From assembly GCA_028023455.1 (NCBI GenBank), contig JAQFVV010006830.1:184001-248000 (forward strand): DNA of 64,000 nt. The letters are read 5' to 3'. The translations under genes and the position numbers were made by a program. The first letter of the stretch is position 1, and each line of letters starts with the position of its first letter. This DNA is from Epiperipatus broadwayi (Eukaryota; Onychophora; Udeonychophora; Euonychophora; Peripatidae). Below the pieces are notes generated by a model. The model was given only the letters and a program-made list of their open reading frames with translations, did no database searches and was not told where the DNA came from. Positions 17,095 through 32,592 of this stretch are shown in pieces.

Positions 17095-20000
17095 TAAAAT
17101 GCACTTCCAAATTTTTTTGTATACAAAGACACACAAAAGCTCATTAAAGTAGAAGATGATTAATAATTGTTTTTTCCTGACTAAATATCAATATTATAAC
17201 TAAACTTGATTTCTGGTGCTTACATAATATTTCAGTTATTTTTTCAGAGAAATAGACACCTACACAAATACTCATTTTGTCTGCTCTTGCAAATAACAAT
17301 GTCTAAAAGTACATTTGATTTCTTTTAATATTAAAATATTTGTGTCAATATACACATTTAAGTAAAAGTTAAAACAGCTTTTAAATATTCACTGCAAATC
17401 AAAAGCTTCTCTAACAGTCATCTTCTCTCAAACATGTTCTCTGATTATACAGACATATTTTTAAAAGAAGTAAATCAAACTATGATCACTTTTTTCATGT
17501 TTTATTCATCTATGTTTTGCACAGTTTTTTTTATTATGAGGAGGGCATTAATCTTAAATAAAATCTAGTTTATTTATCTTGGATCTTTAGAATTATTTAC
17601 TGATCAATATTTAAGTTCATCATAATTTTCTTAATAAAAATCTGACTATGCTCATAATTTCATCATCTATATGAAATATTCTTTAAGCTTTAAACATTTG
17701 GCCCAGTCATATATATATATAATTCTAAGGTCACAATCAAATATTTTAAGTAGGTTTAGGAATTTTTCAGGGATGTAAATATAAGCAATCAGTAATCCAT
17801 TTAACTACTGGTGAGTAAATGGATAACTGAATATTATTAGCTACCGAAACTGGGGAGAACTTTGGTCTGTTGTTAGTTATTTATAGTTATTTTTAGTTTT
17901 TTTCTTTATCAATTAAACAAAAATAACATCAAAGAGAATGACTCACAGGTTTGGTTATAATGATTTGGGGCCCTGATTTGCCACCAAACCTAATATATAT
18001 ATATAACAAAATCATGAATATTTTTGTCCTAAATTATGACTTTAAAAATAAAAATATTATTGTTAATTTGTAGTTATATATTTTTAATATAGATGTGTAT
18101 GTGCATATCTAATGGTAACTTTAAAAAAATCTTATTCTATTTATAAAATGCAATCAACCTAGAAGATCGTACAATCATTTCAAGAGAACTACTTCTTAAA
18201 GACATAAAAAAAAAACTGTATATATTTATACATTTAGAAATGTAACTTAAAGATCTTTGACTTTAGTAAGGCATTGACAGTGAAACTTATCTAATATAAA
18301 GTTTGTGAAAATAAATTACACTTAAAGCTATCCGTTTTGATATTTTTTAAGGAAATGTCAAGATAATGGTGCATAAAATAGTATCCACTTCACCTTAGAA
18401 TGGTTAAGAAGCTAGTTTCAATGACATTTAAAACATTTTTACTTCTCTATCTAGCACATGGCTTAGAATGATTTTTTATCACTGAATGAATTTCAAAATC
18501 TCTTTTTAAATAAATATTGATATAAATATGTTTGTGCATATATGTAAGTAAAATACAGATACTCAGGAGGGTTTATACAATTTGCCTCAGTGGTATTACA
18601 CTAAATGCAGTTAGGTTTACTTTACTTTGGTAATAAAATGTTTTCTAATAATGTTTTTATGTGAGATAAAATCTTTTTCTGAAACCGTTCTTTCATAGTA
18701 GTCACAATGGTAGAATATTAATATCAAGTTGGCTATATAGGACTATAATTGTAATAATTTCTATCTAATTATTACAACATGCCTAGTACAATTTATTTTA
18801 ACTAATATACAGTACTACATTATAGTTTATAATAAGCATTGCTTTTTAAAATTATTTTAAAAAATAATGAGATTGTGAAATTATTAAGCCCTTTACTCTG
18901 TTTTAAAGGTGAATTCAAATACTTTTTTGATAATTATAAAAATGACAAAAAAATAAAGATTTCTGTCATTCTGTTAAGTTTTTTTTAGTTTGTAGAGAGT
19001 TTCTTAAAAAAAACAACAACTGTATAACAAGTTTTTAACGTGATTATATATTGGACTATTTTAATCATTTAATATTAATTATTAAATATTTTTACAGAAA
19101 TTAAGTTCAGAAAAAGACAAATATTGGACATAGATGATAAAACACAAAAAGAAAATTTAAAGTATTAACTCACCTGGAAATGACAAATACCCCATAAGAT
19201 GACATAATGTGATAATTTATAATAATATTTTCTATTAAGAATTCATTAGACTAGAGATTATCCAATAATGAATAATATTTCTGTAAGGTACTTTTACTAC
19301 ACCACCATCATGTAAGGTAGGGACTGGTTTCTATCTACTTTTAAAACCATGTGAAGTGATTTAGATCATTTTTATGTGTATTTGTCATATGTTTATGATA
19401 AAATTCATCCACAAGGTGTGAAAAAGTCATAGAAACCAGTTTCTACCTTACATGAGAGTGGTGAAATAAAAATTATAGTACAAAAATATTCTTTATTTGA
19501 TAATTTATGATGTTTGCAGATGTCTAAGTAAATCATGATCCTAAGAAAACATGATGAATTAAGAATTACTGACATAGATAAGTTTATAAAATTTTAGTGT
19601 TTATTGCCTTTCATAGACTAGTCCAGTTGATTAGAGCAGCACTTTAAATTTAATATTAATAAATCAAAAGGTTCTTAGTTTTAATCTCAAGTTAGTATTG
19701 TCATTGGTAAGGCCAATAATACCTGAAGAGAATAATATTATTAAAAATATATTGTATGCTAACCTATGTTGTATTATTGACAGTTGAAGTATTTGAAAAA
19801 GTTAAAAGTTTGAATTTTTTTAAAAAAAATTAATAATTAATACATGATGATGGAAATATTCCAACATATAATTCCAACTAAAATACCTTCATCTCAAACT
19901 TTCAGACAAACACTAAGATCATAATGTGTTTACATAAGCAGTTAAAATTCATTTAATGCATTTAAAAGATACTAACTTGTGATGTATATTATTTGTCTAT

Positions 20001-23000
20001 CAGAATAAGTTAATAAAATTTATGAAAAAAATACACAATGATATTTCTATTAATATATAAAAAGCATAAAAATAATTATGGATCAGCAGATTGCTTGATT
20101 CTGATGATGCAACATATGAAAATATTAATATGCAGTTTTAAAATCAAATTATTTAATGTTTTCAGTATTTTTTATAGTTTATAATATGTAATTCTTCTTA
20201 TAATAGTAACATAAACCATTGGTGCAGAATACAGATGTACTAATCGCTAAGCAAGAAAGCATTTATTTTAGTCCTTAAGTCATTAAAAAGGAATAATTAT
20301 ATGGAAATAGTTAATCAACCTGAAAAAAACATACTAAATTAAAAATAGAGTTTTAATGAACTGTGTAATCACTTTATATAAAAACTGCATTTCTCTCTCT
20401 TTTTTATAAAATATTCCACTTCTAAACAATGAGGAGAAATGTGATCAATGTTATCACCAAATTTAGCATTTTCCTGCCAAGAAGTATGCAATTCAAATGT
20501 TTTGACAATTAAAAAAAATTATCATTATTCGATCAGTAATAGATTATGCTACTAATTCAAATACTAATAAAAAATTTTAAATTAATAATAATGTACTACA
20601 ATAATAATCAATTCATCAGATTTATGCTCTAAAAACATAAAATAACATAAAACTAAGTTTCAGTGCATCATGACTACTTTCATAACATTAATATTGTGTT
20701 TCATGAGTAAAGTTTGTTTCTTAACATTATCAAAAACATTTTTGTAATTGGACCATTGCTTTTGCTATTTGATATTCCCATATTTTAGTGTAATTACTTT
20801 TTCTTGTAAATATGTTTTGATATTCAAGTTATTTTACTGACTGTCAATATTATTTGTTTGCATATATTATAAAAAAATATTTGATGTTTATAAAAGACTT
20901 TCATAAAATAGAAAATCAATGACCAAAAATAGTAGAAGAATAATCAATGATATTATTAGTTTATCACACTTTTTATAAAAAAAAAATATTACCATATTTT
21001 CAGATCCAAAAATTTAAACCAATACTAATAATAATCATGTATTTTCTCAGAGCATTGTACAATTTACACTTGCTGAATTCAAAGGTTTATAATCATTCGA
21101 CAAAAACTCAGTCTATAAAAGTATATGAGTTTTTAACAATCTTTAGAATTAGATTCAATATGTAAAGTACTATCTCTGAGGAACAACTTATAATTTAGAG
21201 TTTCATTTTATTATTTAAAAAAATTATCTTTTATAAAAATAATTAGTTTATAATATAGCTTGCGTTTTAAATTTATAAAAAAATATTATTTTTATGAATG
21301 CAAATAATTTTAATATTTTTGATCAATGTAGTATGTATTACACTATTATTATTAACAATAATATTTAGAATAAAGTATTATGTACTGATTACATTTACAA
21401 AATGAAGAGAAAAAAATCTAAGATGTAAAAAAATAAGTTAGATGCAAAATTCAATACTGCACTAATAAAGAGTTAGAATATTTTACTTCAGACAACAATA
21501 ACAAAAAAATGCAAATATTATGCTTAAAAAATACTACTACATTTTAGAAAAAATGCTATGAAATTATAAGATGATGTTGGTTAATCAAGATTAAGTATTA
21601 TTTCAAAACAAGCATTTTTTAAAATTTACTCTAATTGTTCTTTTTTTATTTTACCACTTTTAGTAACCAACATGGTTATAGAGTTAGGTCATCATAAATC
21701 TTTCAAATCATAACATAACACTCTATGCTGAATCAATATGATTGTTGTCTGTAAAAGCACACTTTCTTCCTTTAATTATGTAGATAGTATATATAATTGC
21801 ACTCTATGTTTTTTAGTACTTTTTTGTGTTTGAGTGTAAAGCAGTGTTATATATGTACATAAAAATGTTTTTGAATTGAAAAGAAAGTTATTTATTATTG
21901 TACCCATTGCATAGAGCAAAAGATATTATATAATAGCAATTGTAAAATAATTAATAATTATGCCCTATTTGGTTTAATATAGTTGTAGAGACTCATGAAC
22001 ATAATGAATCACAGCTCTAAGTCTGCATATCTAGTTCTTAGACTTCTTATAAATACCTAAGCATGAAGCATTCAATTATTTTGGCCCTGTGTGGTTTAGT
22101 AAAATGATAGCATGATAGATGCTATGAATTGTGATCCAGCTTTCTTTTCTAGGACTTGAATTTTTATGAACTTTTGGACAATAAACCATTTGATTAAAAA
22201 AGTTTAATATGTAACAAAAAAGCAGTGAATTATTTGCATGTTCAATAAAAACACAAATGTATTTCTACAAAATTCATCTTTACACATTTTCAAACAGCAT
22301 AATTACTGAGAAATGTCACATATACTTTATTTTGTTTTATGAACATTCATTTTAAATTTATAAAATATTAACTGAAAAAAAAAAACTTTCCATCATTTCT
22401 TTTCAGACAAATATATAAAAGTAAAAAAATGTTAATTAAGCTATTAAATTATCAGGTGGTGAGGATTTTCAGTCTTTCTTTCTTGTTTTATCTTCTATCT
22501 AAAAATAGCTAAATATCCATTTATCTATCAATAATTGAATGGCTAAATATGAGCTTGCTTGGAATTTAAAATACTTTCCAAATATAACTTTGATTTAAAT
22601 CCTAATACCCAGACATGTTTGGCAGATATATTGATCATTATGATTAGTAGTTTATTCAATTTACTGTAATTAAATATAATGTGAAGACCTTTACACATGA
22701 TACACTTGATAACATAGGGTTCTTATCTGCATATGTTTCTGGTTGAGTTTAATACTTTATTCATTATTTTTACCCTTTTACATGATACCTTCACATACTG
22801 CATGAAATTTTTTGTTAATTATATTCAGATATTTGATGAGATATATTTTTTAAATAAAAATTTATATTGTCTGATAAATGATTATAAAAAATAACAAATA
22901 TAAATGAATATACAAATTTCATAAAATCTTCCAAAGAGAGAAAAAATAATAATAATTATAAGTTTATAAATAAATTAGTCTATTACTAATTAAATTCTAG

Positions 23001-24647
23001 GTTTTAAAATATTTGAGTTAATTAGATATAATTGAAAAAATTACTAAATTTCTGGTACCATTTTGGTATTAATCTATAGATTTTCTTCTTTGTGTAATTT
23101 TATTTTAACATTATTTATTTTTATTTAGTTTAACTTAAATTATTTATCTTTGTTTTGTTTTATATTATGAACATGGTGTGATTTTAATAAAATACAGTTT
23201 TGACTGTATTCAGAGTAATTTCTTTTGAGCAGGTTAATGTGGTTAAAATGTTTTTCCTAAATCTGCAGTTTTTACAGTTTATTGAAGGTTTTTTTTCATT
23301 ATGTCATTTTATTTTTATCTGTAGACCGATTTTCATTTTACATGTCTCTATAATTGATAAACTAGTTATTGATTGAGAATATATTTTGTCTTATAGAAAA
23401 ACAATGGTCAAACTATAAAACATTGTCTTGGCTCTTTACTCATTCTTTTCTAGTGACTACATTTCCAGTTTGTGACAACAACTCACCAAAGGTTTGCAAC
23501 TAGCAAACCATTCTATAATTCAAAGAGGAATATAAAAAAATCAATGCATAACTGTAACTCAAAAATTATTATGATAAGTTACACTTTCTCATTTCTAGTT
23601 TTGCTTACTTTTTCTAGTAAAATGAAGGGTAACTTCTTTTCCTTGATATATATTTGATAATTCTTGAAGACGTTTTATTTCTCTTGTTATTAAACATTAA
23701 GAGCTAATGATAGAATTTCCCATTCAGTTGTTTCTTTTGCAACTGAAACCAAAAAAAAAAATTAAAGAGAAACCAACCGCTAACTAATATTTTTATTATT
23801 CTCTTAAATATATATATATATCTCCACATTTTTACAGATATAAATTGTGTTTTCTGAATAAAAAACAAGTCACTTATTTACCAAATGAATAACATATTTG
23901 TTTTTCAATCTGTTTCTAGTTTATGTTTATTTAATTAGTAAATTAAATACAAAACAACTTGAATTTTTTTTTTAATTTGTTCAATCTTTGAATATTTTTT
24001 AGTTTTTTAGAATATAAAATTTAAAACATTTAAATTGCAAAATTACCTTTATATAATTATTAAAACAAAAAAAAATAAACTTTTTATTTTATAAACAAAA
24101 TATTTTATAATACTCAATTTTAAATTTATATAATTAATTTCAATAATTGTTTATATCAGAATCTGAAATAGTTGTAAACATTATAAATAATTTTGAGACA
24201 GACACTTTTATTTAATTCTATTTTTTTCATATAACAATATATATAAATTTTAATCTGTATTGACTTATAGCATTTTCATTATCTTTACTTAATTTTAATC
24301 ATAATTAAAAATTGGGATTAAATTCTTGAAGCTGTTCAAATAATTCAAAATTTTGAAGATAAAAATGCTCTAGTGCTAAGTCAGCATAAATATCTTTTTC
24401 TTAAATATCTAAATACTCACATTTTAAAAATACTATATACTTGGTGAGGTCGTAGTTTTAATTTTTCAATAACTAAAAATCAGAAATGTCTGTTATGTCT
24501 CCATATATCTAATCTTTTTATTTTTTTTTGCTTTATTGAATTTGTGGTTTTTAATATTTTAATCACCACAATTTTTTTCACTTGATTAAATTGGATAACT
24601 TTATTTGTTCCATCCTTTCTTATATTATTAGCACATATAGTCATATT

Positions 24648-24650
<3 letters not shown>
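17095..24650. other. Long AT-rich interval without recognisable gene
   Basis: Apart from the foldback at 19298-19463, I see only short TA and A/T runs. ORFs such as 20947-21165 and 23472-23657 are low-complexity and show no family motif. Confidence 0.55.
19298..19463. repeat. Small foldback element
   Basis: Arms 19299-19334 and 19429-19463 are inverted repeats with a few mismatches (CTACACCACcaTCATGTAAG with its complement), separated by about 94 bp. Could be a MITE remnant; no clear target duplication. Confidence 0.6.
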
Positions 24651-24700
<50 letters not shown>

Positions 24701-24732
24701 TGGATCTATATATATATATATATATATATATA
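24651..24732. repeat. (TA)n tracts capping PLE family C
   Basis: Two TA tracts with a short TTATTTGGATC spacer. The second abuts the 3' end of the inverted left half; TTCCAAATAAT just after it mirrors the spacer. Confidence 0.9.
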
Positions 24733-25268
24733 TTCCAAATAATGGTAAATAAGAAGATAAATTCCAATATAAACTTTAATCAATCGTTGTATTTTCAATT
24801 GTATTCATAATCATTTTCAATTAAACTAACTTAATTTCAAAATGGATTAAAACAGCATCAAACAGAAACCACATGTCAATTTACATATCCCATAATTCAC
24901 TAATCTTATTGTTTGTCTGATAATTATCTTATTTTTATAATAATTAATAAAAATTGCCTCTTTAATTTTCTTTTTTCATTATTTCTTATATGATTTAAAA
25001 TCATATCAAAATCTAATTTACATTTACAATTTCTATCATAATCATAAAACACTGATTTTGTAATGAGTCACTATTATTTTTTTTTCTCTCTTTGAATTAT
25101 CTTTGATACTCTTTTATATAATAACTTATGTTCTTTAACTCTTTTTTTCAATATTACACTTCAAGTCCTCAATACATGAAGCATTACCTCCACAAAAAAT
25201 TTGATAAACTATACTACTTACATTATTCTTAAATGTTTATCCTTATAATTATTAACCATCTTATTTAA
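24733..25268 (-). pseudogene. Penelope-like element family C, left (minus-strand) half, decayed
   Basis: On the minus strand, traces of the GIY-YIG domain are visible: a cysteine/glycine turn followed by ASCIEDLKCNIEKK near 25180, then HKLLYKR and, towards 24870, RNNEKRK and a SELWDM-like end. Several frameshifts and stops break it. It mirrors 25500-26040 at perhaps 85% identity. The 3' end meets (TA)n on its left. Confidence 0.75.
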
Positions 25269-26097
25269 ATTATATCAAGATTTATTTAAATGAATTGTTA
25301 AGTGTTGGCTATGATATAAAGAAAATTTACCAGGCAAGTTATCAATTTAATAAACAAATGAAAAGAAATAATATAAAAAAAAATTATTAATGATATTAAA
25401 TAAATTTCATTGCTTTTTTATAATAATAATCAAGCTAAATTTTTGAAAGAGATTTATACTGAAATAAATAATATTTCATTTATGGTTTGTATAATTTGAA
25501 TAAGATAGTTAATTCTAAGGATAAATTATCTAAGGATGGAGTAAGTAATATAGTTTATCCATTTTTTTTGTGGATATAATGCTTCATATATTGGGGGGTT
25601 GAGGTGTAGTATTGAAGAAAGAGTTAAAGAACATAAATTAGTATATAAAAGCTTATCAACAATAGTTCAAAGATATAAAAAGAATAAAGGGACTCATTTA
25701 CAGAATCAGTGTTTTATGATCATGATAGAAACTGTAAATGTAAATTTGATTTTGATATGAAAAGAATTAAAATTTTAAATCATAAAAGAAATAATGAAAA
25801 AAGAAAAATTAAAGAGGCTATTTTTATTAATCATTATAAAATTACGATAATAAACAGATAATCAGCTAATAATAAGATCAGTGAACTATGGAATATGTAA
25901 ATCAACATATCGTTTCTGGCTAATACAGCTTTACTTCATTTTGAAATTAAATCATTTTCACTGAAGATGATTATAAATATAATTTTAAAAGAACTATTAT
26001 TGATTAAAGTTTATATTAGAATTTATTTTGTTATTTATGGTTAATTACATTTTATTACAATATTTTTGTTAATGAATATTTATTGTATTATTGTGTT
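25269..26097 (+). pseudogene. Penelope-like element family C, right half, decayed thumb/GIY-YIG
   Basis: Reading right: NELLSVGYDIKKIY (thumb, near 25290), later NIVYPFFCGYNASYIGG (GIY-YIG core, 25548-25601, crossing one frameshift), CSIEERVKEHKLVYK, RNNEKRKIKEAIFIN (25790-25830) and ISELWNM before a stop. These match family B in order and spacing (AYIGES, KRKIKEAMLIK, INELWEN), so C is a relative of B. Stops and frameshifts make it a pseudogene. The half ends at a TA tract (26098-26116). A degraded hammerhead-like hairpin may lie near 25965-26010. Confidence 0.8.
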
Positions 26098-26184
26098 ATA
26101 TATATATATATATATGTTAAAACGAAGATTTGCACAGGTTAAATATATAAAATACATATTTTGCGGGTTCATCCATGTTAAAAA

Positions 26185-26220
<36 letters not shown>

Positions 26221-27803
26221 CTGGTTTATCACATTGCAAACAAGTGTAGCTATACCCTTATATGAATGCAAAGAGAAGTGATAACAATCAGCTTAACACT
26301 ATAAGCAATTTTGTTCTGCAATTGCAATTCATTCTGAAGCTCTTGAAACTTCTGTATGTTCTACTCAATACATAAAGTATGATGATACAAAATATTTAAA
26401 TTGCAAATGTGTTAGTCTACTCAGTAGTAAAAAAATAATCAAACATTACTGGACCCCCTCACATACACATATATAAATAAATTCTAAATTATAATACAAT
26501 TATTATATATTATGTATATAACATACATATATGTAATAAAGCTATAAATCTAACAACAAGTTAAATTGATAACTATAGGGTCACTAACATTATATACATA
26601 TTTTGTTCCATAATTAGAAAGTCAATTAGATGCTCCTGAATCTCATATCAGTCTATCTCATCATAAAGATGTAGTGATATAAGTGATGCACAATATTTAA
26701 ATTAAGCATATGTGATTCCATTCAAAAGTAAATAAATAAATTTATAAATCCTTGCAAAACATATATATTATAAATTAAAAATTATTAAATGGCTTTATGA
26801 ATAACATACCTGGTTTACTACTTATAATTTATGATATGTACAAATATTTACAAAAAAAATATATGTCACATGACCTAATTTAACAAGCTTGTATTACAAA
26901 TGTTATATAATGAGCTTGCAAGTAAGCTCTTTTTTTACCTTTTGAATAAAATTATGCATTTTAAATTTAAATAGTATGCCCCACTTTATCTAAGTGTTGA
27001 ATGGGAATTATATAAAGTCTGCAGTATAAGTTTTCATTTATAAAATATAATATATATAATATTGAGCCAACAGCAATACTTCTATTTGCATTATTCATTA
27101 ATTTGCATTATTACAATGTAAATGACCCTATAATTACAAACTGTATTACATATATCTGAGTACATGATGTACAAATTAAATATAATAATTGTGTGTATAA
27201 ATTAATTAGCTTCATGTGAAGATTACTCTTGCATACTCATTATAATATGTAATGTGTCAAAACTATGTATTGAGTGAGACTGGTGTGAGCTGCAAAGGCA
27301 TCTAAGTAGTTTGCATTTTTAAAAGAAAATGCAGATTACAACTTTTTTGTGTTGATATGGGAGATTGCACAATTATTCAAATTAAAGACATGTAGTCAGA
27401 TTTATTACAAACTTCAAGGTGCATATTTAGTTTCATCTTGAATATATTATGCACATTTCAATAAGTGTTGTGTAAATTATATACAAATTAATAGTAAATA
27501 GCATACTACAAAGAAATCAATATTCAACAACTTCTCTTAAATAAACATTGAAAAAAAAACTAGTTCCATTACATTTGTTCATTATTAAGTGATGAAATTT
27601 TGAGTGAATTTTAAATCTTTGTTTTAATATCTACTAAACATTCACTTAGAAAATTATTTACTGGCCAATATATAATGATTAGATAAGCTGACTATAGGTT
27701 CTCTTTGTAAAAAAAAAATTCAAGTCTGTTAAATAAATATTGGAAAAATTCAAGCTCAGTTCACAGATATAAAAGACACGATTACTATGGCCTCACTTAA
27801 TCA
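26098..27803. other. Unassigned interval with TA tracts
   Basis: (TA)n at 26098-26116 and 26188-26217; the ORFs crossing them are repeat artefacts. The remainder is AT-rich with no recognised gene. Confidence 0.6.
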
Positions 27804-28303
<500 letters not shown>

Positions 28304-28304
<1 letters not shown>

Positions 28305-29596
28305 ATTAGAGAGATTTGACCTCAGACTTTTAAACCTCCTATAGCTATGTATTACATTTTATACAACTGATACTAATGACTATAAACATGTGAAAAAAAA
28401 GATCAGCAATCATCAATTGGTCCAGATCACTGCTCCCACATATATATACAATAAATTCTCAATTGTATATTAAGACACCAATTCTTCAAATTGAATAGAT
28501 GAGCTTCAAAATTCTCTATCCTCCAACTCTTTAGCTATCCACGTCATTAAAAATTTGATGATGAAACACTCAAAGCTATTGTTGATGCCAAAATTATTGT
28601 TATATCCATGTTTAAGTCATGCTGACCCCTCATATAGTACCTTCCTATGTTCATTTAAATACCAAAAAGATCGACGGGCAGAATACAGGATAAATGTCAA
28701 TAATTAAATGTAAGTATATTGTCTATACTAAACTTAATGTAATTAGAAGTGATTTGATCCCAGACTTTCAAGCTCCTCCAGCTATGCTTTCCATCTAATA
28801 CAATTGATACATATGATCACATATATGTAAAAAGAAAAATGATATACAATATACATAATTCATGCTGGACCAGCACTTATCAATTGATTTAAATCATCAT
28901 CTTCCATCTACAACATACAATCAATGCTCAGTTTTATATTAAGTTAGAAAATCTTCAAACCTTAATGGACAAGGTTCAAACTTCTCAACCCTCCAATCCT
29001 TCAGCCATCCATATTATTGGAAATCCAATGATGAAATACTCAAAGTTATTGTTGATGCCAGTATTATTGTCATACCCATGTTGACTTTAAGTCACTCTGA
29101 CCTCTCATATGTAGAACCTTAATATGTCCATTTAAATACAAAGAGGAGGATTAAGAAGAATACAGGCTAAATATTTAGTATTCAAATATAAGTGTATTGC
29201 CTATTTATCTTTTTTACATGTATGTGTTTATGTGTATCAGTTGTATAAGATAAAATGCACATCTGTAGGGAGCTTGAAAATCTGAGTTCAAGTTGCTTCC
29301 AATTACATTATGTTTAATATATACTATACTTATATTTTAATATTACGTATTCAGGGTGCATTATGCCTATCCTTCTTCTCTGTATTTAAGTGGACATATT
29401 AAGTTCCCATATGTGAGGGGTCAGAGTGATCTAAAGTCAACATGGGTTTGACAATAATATTAGCATGAACAAAAGCTGGGTGTTTCATCATTGGATTTTC
29501 AATGATATGGATAGCTGAGAGTTGGTTGGTGGACAAGATTGAAGCTTGTTCATTAAAGTTTGAAAATTTGCTATCTTAATACAAAGTGAGCACTGA

Positions 29597-29652
<56 letters not shown>

Positions 29653-29912
29653 TTTATATACTGTGTGGTGTGTGTGAAAAAAAAGAAAAAATTTTTTATG
29701 TGTGTGTGTGTGTGTGTGGATGCTGATGATCTGGATCAATTGATGAATGCTTGTTCAGCACAAAATAAATATAGAGATCATTTACCTTATCCACATATAT
29801 GTGATCATGTGCATTAGTTATATAAGATGGAATATATAGTTGTAGGCAGCTTGAAAATCCGAGTTTAAGTCCCTTCTAATTACATTTAGTATAGACAATA
29901 TACTTATCTTTG

Positions 29913-29918
<6 letters not shown>
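28304..29918. mobile_element. Second retrozyme-like family: inverted array of ~440-bp monomers
   Basis: Left half: two tandem copies (from about 28304 and 28741, 438 bp apart) whose ribozyme sense is the minus strand. Near 29205 the direction flips and a partial copy (about 29207-29335) plus a full copy (to 29918) follow on the plus strand. (TATC)n caps the left and (TA)n the right end. Landmarks in every copy are ATGTCCATTTAAATAC, GACCCCTCATATG-like and ATCCAATGATGAAA-like blocks. All hammerheads in this array are decayed: copy 1 has lost the GAAA side, copy 2 reads TTGATAA/GAAT, and the last copy (29723-29775) reads TTGATGA/AAAA. A (TA)26 at 29599-29651 has grown inside the last copy. Confidence 0.75.
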
Positions 29919-29957
<39 letters not shown>

Positions 29958-29970
29958 CACAGATATTAAC

Positions 29971-30006
<36 letters not shown>

Positions 30007-30025
30007 GTTAATATCTGTGTAATGT
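29919..30025. repeat. TA tracts forming a hairpin with ACACAGATATTAACACAATA arms
   Basis: (TA)n at about 29919-29952 and 29973-30003. Around the second tract lie perfectly complementary arms, 29954-29975 and 30000-30020, so the TA run is the loop of a hairpin. Confidence 0.85.
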
Positions 30026-32518
30026 TTTAAATCTAATTTAAACTTGAAAAAAGTTAATTTAATTAATTAATCTATGTAAGACAGTGACCAGTTTACAAAA
30101 CTTTTAGAAGACATCAACGTTTTTTACTTATTGGTTATCATTTGGCATTCAGGAGTAATTTCACTAAAAATTTAAATTAAATGTAGTAAAAGAGAAATAG
30201 ATGCCTTTCTAAAATTGTAGCTGTCAAATATGTAGACACTAAAGTAATGGTTTGAAGAAAGTCTTTTTAATTTTGAACATGATCATGAAAAGACCAATGT
30301 TTGCTGAAAAATGTAAGTATGCATCAGAGCATACCTTAGCAAATGTAATAGATCCACGTGGAAAAGAATCAGTAAAATTAGGAAAAGTCATTGAAGATAA
30401 ATAAATAAAATAGCAGATTTTACAGCCACCTACAATAGACAGATATTATTTAGAAATGAAAATATATTTTGATTCAAGTGAAGCATACAATAGGTATCAG
30501 TATTAAAAATTAAAATTTAACTGTAGATTAAATAAAGTATGTGTTAAAAGATATAAATGTGTGGAATCATGTTTGTTATAAAAATAAAAATAGCATGGTA
30601 TACATAAACCATGAAAACACCAAAGAAAAAATGTAATCCATCTTTTCTATACTTCTATTTTTAAAGCAAATATCTATTCATGAATGGGAAAATGTTCGAA
30701 TTTAAATTATATAATAATTAATAAGTATATTGTATCCAAATAATATTTATTAACAGAATAAATAAAATAAAATAACAAATAATGAATATTGAATTCATTT
30801 AAATATCAAAGCCTTTTAGCAGAATTTGCTTTCAACAGAATTTATCAGCTAATGAATATCAAAGACATAAAACATCACTAATATAAACCTTAAAATAAAA
30901 AAAAGCTTAATATTGAAAATATGAATAGAGTTTTTGAGATTATTTGTTCATGTAGCTTGTTAATGTTAGTATTATAGCCCTAACATTTCATTTGGACTTC
31001 AACTGCAATTGTCTGAGTAATAAGTAATCTAAAAGTTTATTTCTTAGATGTCACTTTCATGCATCAGCAAAGAAAAAGCTAAACTGTGATATCTTATATT
31101 TGAATATACTATTGTATCATCTACTAAACAGTGATAAGTCATCTATTTATCAACAATATTATGAGGTCATATCTAGCTAGAATATTAATTCTATACAATA
31201 AAAAATTCATATAGTTGAATACAATAATATTCACACACGCATGCACACACACATATATATATTTAAATACTTCCAATATGTAAAATATCTGTAAATGCTT
31301 TCTGCATTCAAAAATGTAATCTGTTGGTGTTATTGAAAACTAAAGTACTACATTATTTATTTACAGTTTAAGAAAAGAAAAGTAATAATATTTCAGAAAA
31401 TAGACTGTTCCACAGTTCAATCAGACGTTATGAATTGATACTTTTTAACAGATATAATTATTTAAATATTTAACATGTAAAAATTTCTGTTGTATTTTTA
31501 TATTAGAAAAATTACCATCAAATGTCAATAGACAATAATTAATGGAAATAGCAAATTGTAAATGGTCTTTGTATTCAAAAGTGTATACCTTTATATCAAT
31601 CTCTTAGTGTTGTATAGAGATTATTAAAGCACCACAGTATTTATTTGCTATTTTTATTAATTACTGTCTATTGATATGTGATGGTGAACTTTCTTATATG
31701 AAAATACAAAAGATATTTTCACATATTAAAAAATTAAACAATTACATTGGTTAAAATGTATCAATATAAACCATTATGGTACAGTGGTAAAATGTGCAAA
31801 AGGTATTGCTCAATCCAGATAAAGTGAGAAATAATAATTAAAAAAAAATGAATGTAGAAAGCTCAGTTTCTCTTAAAAGTCAAATTAATATATAAGTATG
31901 CATGCCTACACTTTTAATAGATACTAATATAAAATAATAAATATATTTCTAACATAAATGATAAAGGTGGAAAAATAAACTAGTTAAACATCTTTAATTA
32001 TTTTTTTTGAAATAAAGCCATATTTCTCTTTAACATTAGATTATTTCTACTAAAAGAGCACAATTCATTCTATAATTATTTTGTGTATTTACCCATATAA
32101 ATAATTTGACTAAAATATTCATAGTTGGTGAGTTCTTTTAATTTATAATACAAATTCTTACTTTTTTTGTGAAAAAGCTAATGAACAATACTTAAACTCT
32201 TTTTAGCATTTATCTTCACTCAGAATATTTTGTCTTCATCTGATAACTTTTGTAACATTTCTTAAATATTTGAAGCATTAATTATAAAAACAACCTTATC
32301 ATCTGCAAAGTCATAAATATTTTTTTTTATTCCCTTAATTTTCCATTTCAATGCACAAAATATTTTTTGTACAACTGCTATAAAAATTTGAATTATAAAA
32401 TTACCCTATCATATACACTTCTCAGTGTTAATCATTTAGTGTCACCATATAATCTAATTACTTTTGTTGCATTCTGATACATATTTTCATAATATAATAT
32501 TAGCCTACATTTTTTTTA

Positions 32519-32592
<74 letters not shown>

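Noticed and set aside
16503-17134. Minus-strand ORFs of 84 and 66 codons in the hammerhead array
   Set aside because: They run across the inversion and ribozyme, and differ between monomers only by repeat copying; no protein motif.
20104-20140. CTGATGA followed by GAAA about 10 bases later
   Set aside because: Intervening bases do not form stem II and no stem III follows.
31780-31850. tRNA-like word TGGTACAGTGGTAAAATG
   Set aside because: No B box or acceptor pairing nearby.
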